A DNA stretch of 6,606 bases, taken from positions 1 through 6,606 of the forward strand of contig JBQDHL010000087.1 in NCBI GenBank assembly GCA_052093725.1. The letters are read 5' to 3'. Origin of the DNA: Jeotgalicoccus sp052093725 (lineage in GTDB: Bacteria > Bacillota > Bacilli > Staphylococcales > Salinicoccaceae). Below are positions 1 through 5,836 of the stretch, piece by piece. The translations under genes were made by a program, and so were the position numbers. The notes below the pieces were generated by a model. The model was not told where the DNA came from and searched no databases. It saw only the letters and a list, made by a program, of their open reading frames with translations. Position 1 is the stretch's first letter. Every line of letters begins with the position of its first letter.

Positions 1-64
1 ATGAGTTACATGGATGTAGGCAGGCTGTCTAGCTTATTTTGACAAACGAAGTTATTTAAATTAC

Positions 65-87
65 ACATAAATATTAATTATTTATGT
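65..87. repeat. AT-rich inverted repeat upstream of the transporter gene
   Basis: ACATAAATA (65-73) and TATTTATGT (79-87) are exact reverse complements, 9 bp each, around a 5-base spacer. There is no T-run after it, so it is not a convincing terminator. It could be an operator or chance in AT-rich DNA. A consensus-like -35 hexamer TTGACA lies just upstream at 39-44, but the matching -10 (TACACA, 62-67) is poor. Function unknown. Confidence 0.3.
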
Positions 88-130
88 AAACGATAACAAT
101 ACGATGAAGTCAATGCATTCAGTAGATTAT

Positions 131-146
131 ATAACTTATAAGTTAT
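131..146. promoter_or_regulatory. Perfect 16-bp palindrome, candidate operator
   Basis: ATAACTTATAAGTTAT reads identically on both strands. It lies about 50 bases upstream of the -10 element assigned to the transporter-ilvD unit, a position that would suit a dimeric DNA-binding regulator. I do not recognise the site as belonging to a known regulator. The bases just after it (141-155) also match the CodY consensus at 10 of 15 positions, which is weak. The palindrome is directly visible; the operator role is inference. Confidence 0.35.
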
Positions 147-176
147 CTGAATTTATCAAATAATCAAATATCCGTA

Positions 177-205
177 TTCTAAAATTTGAATATTTCTGTT
201 ATGAT
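177..205 (+). promoter_or_regulatory. Extended -10 promoter for the transporter-ilvD unit
   Basis: A -10 element TATGAT (200-205) is preceded by TG at 197-198, giving the extended -10 form TGnTATGAT used by the housekeeping sigma factor of Gram-positive bacteria. The -35 position (TTCTAA, 177-182, 17-base spacer) is a poor match, as is common with extended -10 promoters. A start near 212 would give an untranslated leader of roughly 35 bases, too short for a riboswitch. So no T-box or attenuator serves this unit if this is its only promoter. Confidence 0.55.
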
Positions 206-235
206 ACCTGTTATAACTAAATAAGAATTGAAAGT

Positions 236-242
236 GGAGTGA
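236..242 (+). promoter_or_regulatory. Ribosome binding site that decides the transporter start
   Basis: GGAGTGA lies five bases before the GTG at 248. It overlaps the alternative in-frame GTG at 239, which has no good ribosome binding site of its own. This favours the 248 start and shortens the protein by three residues. Confidence 0.75.
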
Positions 243-247
243 TTCAG

Positions 248-1243
248 GTGAAGGCTTTAATCAAATTAAGTACGTTTATAGGTAACACTTTTGCTGTTTG
301 GGTTATTTTATTCGCAGCATTAGCTTTTGCTTTACCTGGAGGTTTTACGTGGATTTCTCCATACATAAATCTGATGCTGGGAATTATTATGTTCGGTATG
401 GGGCTGACTTTAAAATTTAAAGATTTTAAACAAGTGATAACAGCTCCTAAAGAAGTAATTACTCTAGTAGTGGCACAGTATACAATCATGCCGCTTCTTG
501 CGGTAGGACTGGTATTTCTGTTCCAACTGCCGCCGGAAATTGCAATTGGCGTAATTCTGGTCGGTTGTTCTCCGGGTGGTACGTCTAGTAACGTTATGAC
601 ATATCTTGCAAAAGGAAACATGGCTCTATCGGTTACAGCAACATCGGTATCGACTTTACTTGCACCGATTGTTACACCAGCGCTGACTCTTCTGTTAGCG
701 AGCGCCTGGCTGCCGGTTTCGTTCTCGGCAATGTTTATTTCAATTATCCAGATTGTACTGGTACCGATTGCGCTTGGAGTTGCAGTTCAGTATCTCCTCG
801 GAGATAAAGTTGAACAGGCTATAGGCGTTCTACCTTTAATTTCAGTAATCGGAATTATCGGTGTTATTACTGCAGTAGTATCAAATAATGTTGAAAATAT
901 ACTTGCTTCAGGATTACTTATTTTTGCAGTTGTAATACTTCATAATTTACTGGGGTACTTAGTAGGTTTCCTTCTTGGTAAAGTATTCCGGTATGATCTT
1001 AAAGATACGAAAACTTTATCAATTGAAGTCGGCATGCAGAATTCAGGACTTGCTGCGACCCTTGCTGCAACACACTTTTCACCAATTGCAGCTGTACCGG
1101 GGGCGCTGTTCAGTGTCTGGCACAATATTTCCGGGTCACTTGCAGCGAATTGGATGAGTAAGCTTGGAAAAAATAAAAAGTTAAGTGAAGAAGATAAGAA
1201 AACTCTAGAACAACATAAGGAAGTAAAACAATCAGAAGTTTAA
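248..1243 (+). CDS. BASS/SBF-family sodium-dependent transporter (bile acid:sodium symporter family, PanS/YocS-like)
   Basis: This encodes a 331-residue integral membrane protein with nine or ten hydrophobic segments and a charged Lys/Glu-rich cytoplasmic tail (about 305-331). The family couples solute uptake to sodium. Two conserved motifs are visible: GCSPGGTSSNVMTY (106-119) and EVGMQNSGLA (260-269). With the GTG start at 248, residues Q77, S114, N115, S128, T132, E260, V261, M263 and Q264 fall at the same numbers I recall for the sodium ligands of the Neisseria ASBT structure, so both sodium sites look intact. The start is also supported by GGAGTGA at proper spacing. The gene lies 23 bases upstream of ilvD with no terminator between, so the two are probably co-transcribed. 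Bile acid is an unlikely substrate. Relatives move organic acids such as pyruvate (plant BASS2), 2-oxo acids (plant BAT5) and ketopantoate (Salmonella PanS). With ilvD beside it, a branched 2-oxo acid, pyruvate or a pantothenate precursor is plausible, but that is inference. The family call is firm; the substrate is unknown. Confidence 0.9.
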   Translation: MKALIKLSTFIGNTFAVWVILFAALAFALPGGFTWISPYINLMLGIIMFGMGLTLKFKDFKQVITAPKEVITLVVAQYTIMPLLAVGLVFLFQLPPEIAIGVILVGCSPGGTSSNVMTYLAKGNMALSVTATSVSTLLAPIVTPALTLLLASAWLPVSFSAMFISIIQIVLVPIALGVAVQYLLGDKVEQAIGVLPLISVIGIIGVITAVVSNNVENILASGLLIFAVVILHNLLGYLVGFLLGKVFRYDLKDTKTLSIEVGMQNSGLAATLAATHFSPIAAVPGALFSVWHNISGSLAANWMSKLGKNKKLSEEDKKTLEQHKEVKQSEV

Positions 1244-1266
1244 AAGATAAAAAGGCGGGGGCAACT

Positions 1267-2979
1267 ATGACAGAAAAAAAAGATATAAGAATTCGTTCAA
1301 ACGTATATGATGATATAGGATTAAAGGCACCAAACAGAGCAATGATGAGAGCTGTCGGCTTTACCGATGAAAGTTTTAAGAAACCGCAAATCGGAGTAGT
1401 CAGCAACTGGGCTGAAACAACACCATGTAACATTCATTTAAATGACCTTGCGCAATTTGCGAAAGAAGGTGTATCTGAAGCGGGCGGTGTACCAGTTCAA
1501 TTCAATACAATTACCGTAGCAGACGGTATCGCAATGGGAACACCGGGAATGCGTTTCTCATTACCGTCACGTGATATCATTGCAGACTCTATTGAAACAA
1601 TGGTACAGGGACAGAACTTCGACTCATTCGTTGCAATCGGTGGATGTGATAAAAATATGCCTGGCTGTGCGATTGCTATCGCGAACACGAATATTCCGGC
1701 TGTATTTGTCTATGGTGGAACAATTGCACCGGGACGTCATAACGGTCAGGATATCGATTTGGTCTCTGTATTTGAAGGTGTCGGTAAGTGGAACAACGGT
1801 GATATTGATGATGCAGAGCTTAAAAAAGTAGAATGTGCAGGGTGTCCGGGTCCGGGTGCATGCGGTGGTATGTATACGGCAAACACAATGGCTGCAGCAC
1901 TTGAAGCGATGGGGCTCAGTCTCCCTGGTTCAGCATCAAACCCAGCAGTGACAAAAGAAAAAGAACAGGATGTATACGAAGCAGGGAAAGCTGTACTTAA
2001 CCTGCTTGAAAAGGAAATTTATCCGAGCGATATTTTGACAAGAGAAGCTTTTGAAAATGCAATCACTGTCGTGCTTGCGTTAGGCGGTTCGACAAATGCG
2101 ATCCTGCACCTACTGGCAATTGCTCATGCAGCTGAAGTTGAGCTGACTATCGATGATTTTAACGATTTTCAGGAGAAAGTACCTCATCTGGCTGACTTAA
2201 AACCATCAGGTAAATACGTATTCCAGGATCTGTTTAATGTCGGCGGCGTGCAGGGAGTTATGAAGTATCTTCACGAAAAAGGATATATTCACGGAGACTG
2301 CATGACAGTCACAGGTAAAACAGTTGCCGAGAACCTTGCTGAAGTGGAACATTTAAAAGCTGGACAGGATGTTATTCTGCCGCTTGAAAACCCTAAACGT
2401 GCTGACGGCCCGTTAATCGTACTTAAAGGTAACCTTGCGCCAGAAGGTGCAGTAGCAAAAGTATCGGGTGTTAAAGTACGTCGACACGTCGGTGAAGCGA
2501 AAGTGTTCGATACTGAACAAGCAGCAATCGAAGCTGTGATGGAGAATGAGATAGTTAAAGGTGATGTAGTACTTGTTCGCTATGTTGGTCCTAAAGGCGG
2601 ACCAGGTATGCCGGAGATGCTTTCATTATCAAGTTTAATCGTCGGTAAGGGACTCGGTGAAGATGTAGCGCTCTTAACAGACGGTCGTTTCAGTGGAGGA
2701 ACTCACGGTCTTGTCGTCGGACATATTGCGCCTGAAGCACAGGAGGGAGGCAACGTCGCGTTAATTAAGACAGGTGATATCGTAACAATCGACCAGGATA
2801 CAAAAGAACTGACGTTTAATGTTTCTGATGAAGTACTGGAAGAACGACGAAAAGACTTAGTACTGCCGCCTCTTCATAGCAAAGGCGTGCTAGGTAAATA
2901 CGCACATATTGTATCGTCATCTTCAAAAGGTGCGATTACAGACTTCTTTAACCGGGATGATCTGCCGGGCCGAAACTAA
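1267..2979 (+). CDS. ilvD: Dihydroxy-acid dehydratase, three-cysteine [2Fe-2S] type
   Basis: This cytoplasmic enzyme dehydrates 2,3-dihydroxy-isovalerate and 2,3-dihydroxy-3-methylvalerate to the 2-keto acid precursors of valine/leucine and isoleucine. It is 570 residues, full length for the IlvD/Edd family. Both family signatures are present: GGCDKNMPGC (125-134) and LLTDGRFSGGT (469-479). C54 (in TTPCNIHL), C127 and C199 (in CPGPGACGG) match the three iron-sulfur ligands of the [2Fe-2S] subfamily. K129 fits the carbamylated metal-binding lysine and S476 the catalytic serine. Much of the sequence resembles streptococcal IlvD as I remember it. It differs from the Bacillus subtilis and Staphylococcus aureus proteins, which have VPGHVHL in place of the C54 motif. 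The ribosome binding site AAAGGCGGGG (1251-1260) is imperfect but well spaced. The gene is second in a unit with the BASS transporter and is followed by a strong terminator, so it is separated from ilvBNC. Confidence 0.97.
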   Translation: MTEKKDIRIRSNVYDDIGLKAPNRAMMRAVGFTDESFKKPQIGVVSNWAETTPCNIHLNDLAQFAKEGVSEAGGVPVQFNTITVADGIAMGTPGMRFSLPSRDIIADSIETMVQGQNFDSFVAIGGCDKNMPGCAIAIANTNIPAVFVYGGTIAPGRHNGQDIDLVSVFEGVGKWNNGDIDDAELKKVECAGCPGPGACGGMYTANTMAAALEAMGLSLPGSASNPAVTKEKEQDVYEAGKAVLNLLEKEIYPSDILTREAFENAITVVLALGGSTNAILHLLAIAHAAEVELTIDDFNDFQEKVPHLADLKPSGKYVFQDLFNVGGVQGVMKYLHEKGYIHGDCMTVTGKTVAENLAEVEHLKAGQDVILPLENPKRADGPLIVLKGNLAPEGAVAKVSGVKVRRHVGEAKVFDTEQAAIEAVMENEIVKGDVVLVRYVGPKGGPGMPEMLSLSSLIVGKGLGEDVALLTDGRFSGGTHGLVVGHIAPEAQEGGNVALIKTGDIVTIDQDTKELTFNVSDEVLEERRKDLVLPPLHSKGVLGKYAHIVSSSSKGAITDFFNRDDLPGRN

Positions 2980-2994
2980 TAAAAAAGATGATAA

Positions 2995-3047
2995 AATCCG
3001 TACGTCATATTCTACCCGAATACTGACGTACGGATTCTTTTGTTTTT
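2995..3047 (+). terminator. Rho-independent terminator after ilvD
   Basis: AATCCGTACGTCA (2995-3007) pairs perfectly with TGACGTACGGATT (3024-3036), 13 bp. The stem continues past a single bulged C with TATTC/GAATA (3008-3012 and 3018-3022) around a TACCC loop. A T-rich tail (CTTTTGTTTTT, 3037-3047) follows. It begins 15 bases after the ilvD stop and should end the transporter-ilvD transcript, leaving ilvBNC to its own promoter. Confidence 0.93.
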
Positions 3048-3139
3048 ATCTAGTCTTATCTATTCAATTAGAAATGTGTAAAAAGTTAATAAAACATTTG
3101 ATTTATGAAAAGCAGACGCAGCAATATTGAAAACGATTA

Positions 3140-3154
3140 CATATTCTGAAATGT
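3140..3154. promoter_or_regulatory. Weak CodY-box-like sequence upstream of the T-box promoter
   Basis: The 15-mer CATATTCTGAAATGT matches the CodY consensus AATTTTCWGAAAATT at 11 of 15 positions, including the central TTCTGAAA. CodY represses ilv operons in many Bacillota when branched-chain amino acids and GTP are plentiful. The site is about 70-80 bases upstream of the predicted transcript start, farther than usual for direct repression, and partial matches are common in AT-rich DNA. Otherwise I see nothing recognisable between 3048 and 3185. Confidence 0.25.
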
Positions 3155-3185
3155 TAGACTATTTGAAATAATTAACTTTTTGATG

Positions 3186-3214
3186 TTGCTTTTAAATAAA
3201 TTACGAGGTATTAT
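3186..3214 (+). promoter_or_regulatory. Predicted promoter of the T-box-ilvBNC unit
   Basis: TTGCTT (3186-3191) and TATTAT (3209-3214) are separated by 17 bases and resemble housekeeping -35 and -10 elements. The predicted start near 3220 lies roughly 45 bases before the base of T-box Stem I. TATACA at 3212-3217 is an alternative -10, but its spacing to the same -35 would be 20 bases. The terminator at 2995-3047 makes a promoter in this interval necessary; the exact hexamers are less certain. Confidence 0.5.
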
Positions 3215-3348
3215 ACATTCACTAAGTAATTTAAATACTCAAACAATTCAAATATAAGAACTTAAAGCGTTGAAGGGAACTTCGTTACTGCATTACATTT
3301 TCAGAGACTGAGTGATTGGTGCGAACTCAGAATGCAGCAGTAAAGAAT

Positions 3349-3351
3349 CTC
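3349..3351 (+). promoter_or_regulatory. T-box specifier codon CTC (leucine)
   Basis: In the specifier loop, CTC is followed by a single A and then the lower-stem strand TCCCT. This is the layout I recall for the glyQS T-box (GGC, A, then the stem), so it indicates tRNA-Leu(GAG). The UGGU bulge of the T-box calls for a discriminator A, which fits tRNA-Leu. The overlapping triplet ATC (3347-3349) would read isoleucine but is followed by T rather than the usual purine. Confidence 0.75.
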
Positions 3352-3464
3352 ATCCCTGAGTGCCCGGCTGAAAAGAAGTAGGCTGGGACGGGTTAAAACT
3401 CGTTATTCATTTTAACTGGTTATGCCAGTTGCAGAGGTATGTACAGAAATGTGTATACAAATTT

Positions 3465-3494
3465 GGGTGGTACCGTGAAAGCTCCTTTCTCCCC
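3465..3494 (+). promoter_or_regulatory. T-box antiterminator element
   Basis: GGG (3465-3467) can pair with CCC (3492-3494), and GAAAG (3477-3481) with CTTTC (3485-3489) around a CTC loop. This leaves the bulge carrying TGGT (3468-3471), which pairs with the NCCA end of uncharged tRNA. Its 3' strand reuses bases needed for the terminator, so the two structures exclude each other. Confidence 0.85.
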
Positions 3495-3538
3495 ATTGAT
3501 CATTACTATAATGATCTTTGAGAGAATTGGGCTTTTTT
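3481..3538 (+). terminator. T-box regulatory (attenuation) terminator
   Basis: GCTC (3481-3484) pairs with GGGC (3529-3532), TTCTC (3487-3491) with GAGAA (3522-3526), and GATCATTA (3498-3505) with TAATGATC (3509-3516), with internal loops between. TTTTTT (3533-3538) follows at once. This is the off state formed when charged tRNA is bound. ilvB starts 32 bases after the T-run. Confidence 0.88.
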
Positions 3539-3570
3539 ATTTTAAGTTTATGCTATAAGGAGGAAATATT

Positions 3571-5301
3571 ATGAAGGTTGAAGTTGAACACTCACAAGAA
3601 GTTATTGCGAATATAAAAACAGGTGCTGACTTATTAGTAGAAGCATTAGCAGAACATGAAGTAGATACTGTCTTCGGTTATCCAGGCGGTGCAGTACTTC
3701 CGATTTACGATGCGCTCTACCGTCATGAGAGTTCATTCAAACACATTCTTTGTAGACATGAACAGGGCTTAATCCACGCAGCAGAAGGATATGCCAGAGT
3801 GAGCAGCAAGCCGGGAGTTGTTATTGCAACAAGCGGACCGGGTGCAACGAACTTAATTACAGGTATTACCGACGCGATGATGGACTCGCTGCCAATTGTT
3901 GCATTTACCGGTCAGGTGTCATCAAAAGTTATCGGTACAGATGCTTTCCAGGAAGCGGACATCATCGGGTTAACCACACCGATTACAAAACACAATTATC
4001 AGGTTACAGATGTAAAAGATTTAAAACGGATTGTTAAAGAAGCATTTCACATCGCTTCTACAGGACGACCGGGTCCGGTGGTTGTCGATATACCAAAAAA
4101 TATTTCGGAAGCAGTTGTTGAAACTGAAACAGATGATGCAATTCGCCTGCCAGGCTATCAGCCGACAATTAAACCGAATCCACTGCAGATTAACCGATTA
4201 CTGGAAGCACTGCAAAACTCTGAGCGTCCGGTTGTTTTAACCGGCGCAGGTGTTCAGTTTGCACAAGCTTCTGAAGAACTTCGCACATTCGTTAAAAAGT
4301 ATAATCTGCCAGTAGTATCCACGCTGCTTGGACTTGGAACTTTTAACGCAGACGATAAAAACTTCTTAGGTATGGCAGGAATGCACGGGACGTATGCTGC
4401 GAACATGGCAATCCATGATGCTGACTTACTAATTAACATCGGTGCAAGATTCGATGACAGACTGACAGGTAAAATTGCTGATTTTGCACCACATGCAAGA
4501 GTCGCTCACATCGATATTGACCCTGCAGAAATCGGCAAAAACATAGAAACACAAATACCTGTAGTCGCTGATGCAAAAGAAGCACTTGAACTATTAAACA
4601 ACGGAAAATGTGAAATGAAAATAATAGACAGCTGGAGACATAAAACACAAACTGACAAAGAACAGAACCCACTGTGGTACAAACGCAGTGAAGATTTAAT
4701 CTCCCCGCAGTGGTTTATCGAACAAATATATGAAGCAACTGAAGGCAAAGCGATAGTGACGACAGATGTCGGTCAGCATCAGATGTGGAGTGCACAGTTT
4801 TATAACTTTAGGGAGCCGAATCATTTTGTTACTTCCGGAGGTCTTGGCACAATGGGCTTCGGTTTACCGGCAGCTATCGGTGCGCAGCTGGCATTTCCAG
4901 ACAAGACCGTAGTTGCTATTGTCGGTGACGGCGGTTTCCAGATGACGATGCAGGAGCTTGCAACACTGAAACAGTACGGTTTGCCGGTAAAAGTAATTAT
5001 CGTGAACAACGAAGCACTTGGCATGGTTAGACAGTGGCAGGAGAAATTTTACGACGAACGCTATTCGGAATCTCTGATGCAGACAAATCCGGACTTTGTA
5101 AAACTCGGTGAAAGCTTCGGGGTTAAATCATTCAGATATACCGAGGAAGATGAAGTATCAACAGAGCTGAAAGAAGCATTGGTTTCAGATGAACCGGTGC
5201 TGATAGATGCGAGAGTTGTAAAACTAGATCTTGTATATCCAATGGTGCCTGCAGGAAAAGGGAATTACGAAATGATAGGAGTGAGACCATGCAGCGAGTA
5301 A
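3571..5301 (+). CDS. ilvB: Acetohydroxyacid synthase (acetolactate synthase) large, catalytic subunit
   Basis: This thiamine-diphosphate enzyme condenses two pyruvates to 2-acetolactate, or pyruvate with 2-ketobutyrate to 2-aceto-2-hydroxybutyrate: the first common step to valine, leucine and isoleucine. At 576 residues it is full length. The domains run in order: the N-terminal pyrimidine-binding domain (about 17-185) with catalytic E64 in RHEQG; the central domain (about 205-340) with RFDDRLTG (293-300), the FAD-associated motif of anabolic enzymes; and the C-terminal pyrophosphate-binding domain with GDG (452-454) through NN (479-480), which holds Mg-ThDP. GMVRQWQ (484-490) contains the tryptophan (W489) tied to 2-ketobutyrate preference. 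These two motifs argue against catabolic AlsS. A strong AGGAGG site (3558-3563) lies seven bases before the ATG. The gene is first after the T-box terminator, and its last 13 bases overlap ilvN. Confidence 0.97.
   Translation: MKVEVEHSQEVIANIKTGADLLVEALAEHEVDTVFGYPGGAVLPIYDALYRHESSFKHILCRHEQGLIHAAEGYARVSSKPGVVIATSGPGATNLITGITDAMMDSLPIVAFTGQVSSKVIGTDAFQEADIIGLTTPITKHNYQVTDVKDLKRIVKEAFHIASTGRPGPVVVDIPKNISEAVVETETDDAIRLPGYQPTIKPNPLQINRLLEALQNSERPVVLTGAGVQFAQASEELRTFVKKYNLPVVSTLLGLGTFNADDKNFLGMAGMHGTYAANMAIHDADLLINIGARFDDRLTGKIADFAPHARVAHIDIDPAEIGKNIETQIPVVADAKEALELLNNGKCEMKIIDSWRHKTQTDKEQNPLWYKRSEDLISPQWFIEQIYEATEGKAIVTTDVGQHQMWSAQFYNFREPNHFVTSGGLGTMGFGLPAAIGAQLAFPDKTVVAIVGDGGFQMTMQELATLKQYGLPVKVIIVNNEALGMVRQWQEKFYDERYSESLMQTNPDFVKLGESFGVKSFRYTEEDEVSTELKEALVSDEPVLIDARVVKLDLVYPMVPAGKGNYEMIGVRPCSE
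5277..5284 (+). promoter_or_regulatory. ilvN ribosome binding site inside ilvB
   Basis: AGGAGTGA lies within the last codons of ilvB, four bases before the ilvN ATG at 5289. Together with the 13-base gene overlap it suggests translational coupling, which would help balance the two subunits. Confidence 0.8.
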
Positions 5302-5804
5302 TCACATTAACAGTTCAAAACTCAAGTGGCGTGCTGAACAGAGTAACAGGGATGCTTGCCAAACGAGGATTTAATATCGAAAGCATTACAGTGGGAGCGT
5401 CGGAAGCCGAGGGTATATCGAAAATGACAATTGTTGTCGATATTGCAAATGATAAGAGCTCGGAACAGCTGACTAAACAACTGCATAAACAAATCGACAT
5501 TCTGAAAGTTGATGATATTACCGACTCAAAAATTGTCTCGAGAGAACTCGCACTGATTAAAGTCGGGGCGAACAGCACATCGAGAAGCGAGATCCAAAGT
5601 ATTATCGAACCGTTCAGAGCAAGGGTGCTCGATGTTTCAAAAAACTCACTCATTATAGAAGTAACAGGAAAACCGGACAAGGTGGATGCGTTAATTGAAC
5701 TGCTGACACCTTACGGTTTGAAAGATTTATCCCGCACGGGTGTTACAGCATTCAGACGCGGACAGCAGAAAAACATACAGGATTTAAAAACACTCAGTGT
5801 TTAA
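5289..5804 (+). CDS. ilvN: Acetohydroxyacid synthase small, regulatory subunit
   Basis: This subunit binds IlvB, raises its activity and normally confers feedback inhibition by valine. It is 171 residues, typical of the long IlvN/IlvH form. The N-terminal ACT domain spans about 2-75 and begins with ITLTVQNSSGVLNRV, followed by RGFNIESI. N11, G14 and N29 occupy positions linked to valine binding in Escherichia coli IlvH, so feedback control looks retained, though that is by analogy only. The C-terminal small-subunit domain (about 83-160) includes RELALIKV and the LSRTGVTAFRRG ending. The ATG at 5289 is chosen for its ribosome binding site at 5277-5284 and for the ACT domain starting at residue 2. 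ilvC follows after 32 bases with no terminator. Confidence 0.96.
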   Translation: MQRVITLTVQNSSGVLNRVTGMLAKRGFNIESITVGASEAEGISKMTIVVDIANDKSSEQLTKQLHKQIDILKVDDITDSKIVSRELALIKVGANSTSRSEIQSIIEPFRARVLDVSKNSLIIEVTGKPDKVDALIELLTPYGLKDLSRTGVTAFRRGQQKNIQDLKTLSV

Positions 5805-5836
5805 AAATATTATATATAAAAGGGAGAAATTAAATT

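Larger units (their letters stand above)
3267..3538 (+). promoter_or_regulatory. T-box riboswitch leader controlling ilvBNC (probably tRNA-Leu)
   Basis: The leader senses uncharged tRNA and permits read-through into ilvB when its cognate amino acid is scarce. Stem I is visible: a lower stem AGGGA/TCCCT (3274-3278 with 3353-3357) next to kink-turn-like GA sequences; the specifier loop; a middle stem TTACTG/CAGTAA plus CATT/AATG (3285-3294 with 3331-3343, three-base bulge); an AGAGA bulge region (3303-3307); and an apical stem CTGAGT/ACTCAG (3308-3313 with 3325-3330) whose loop holds the conserved GGTGCGA. Stem II-region pairings include GTTAAAA/TTTTAAC (3392-3398 with 3410-3416). AACTGG/CCAGTT (3414-3419 with 3425-3430) overlaps it and could form the Stem IIA/B pseudoknot or an alternative fold. 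Stem III (3437-3445 with 3450-3458) is capped by GAAA. The conserved T-box GGGTGGTACCG (3465-3475) follows, then the antiterminator/terminator switch. Pairings were traced by eye. Confidence 0.95.

Noticed and set aside
1..42. 14-codon in-frame stretch from the first base ending in TGA
   Set aside because: Too short to tell a gene end from chance, and nothing upstream is visible.
104..163. 19-codon reading frame that could be a leader peptide (MKSMHSVDYITYKLSEFIK)
   Set aside because: There is no ribosome binding site, no cluster of Leu/Ile/Val codons, and no attenuator hairpin with a T-run after it. It also lies upstream of the best promoter.
239..247. Alternative in-frame GTG start for the transporter at 239, adding three residues
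   Set aside because: It lies inside the ribosome binding site serving GTG 248 and has no good site of its own. The 248 start also gives residue numbering that agrees with the family's sodium-site positions.
244..621. Minus-strand open frame of 125 codons opposite the transporter gene
   Set aside because: It is the antisense shadow of a well-supported membrane protein, with no start signals or recognisable domain. The same holds for other frames opposite ilvD, ilvB and ilvN.
3074..3130. 18-residue reading frame (MCKKLIKHLIYEKQTQQY), considered as an ilv leader peptide
   Set aside because: No ribosome binding site, only modest Leu/Ile content, and it lies upstream of the predicted promoter. 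The T-box already provides attenuation. The longer frame that includes it overlaps the ilvD end out of frame.
3105..3149. 14-residue reading frame MKSRRSNIENDYIF
   Set aside because: No ribosome binding site and no branched-chain codon cluster; probably chance.
3571..5301. Possibility that the large subunit is catabolic acetolactate synthase (AlsS)
   Set aside because: RFDDRLTG and the tryptophan in GMVRQWQ mark the FAD-containing anabolic enzyme, and a regulatory-subunit gene overlaps its end.
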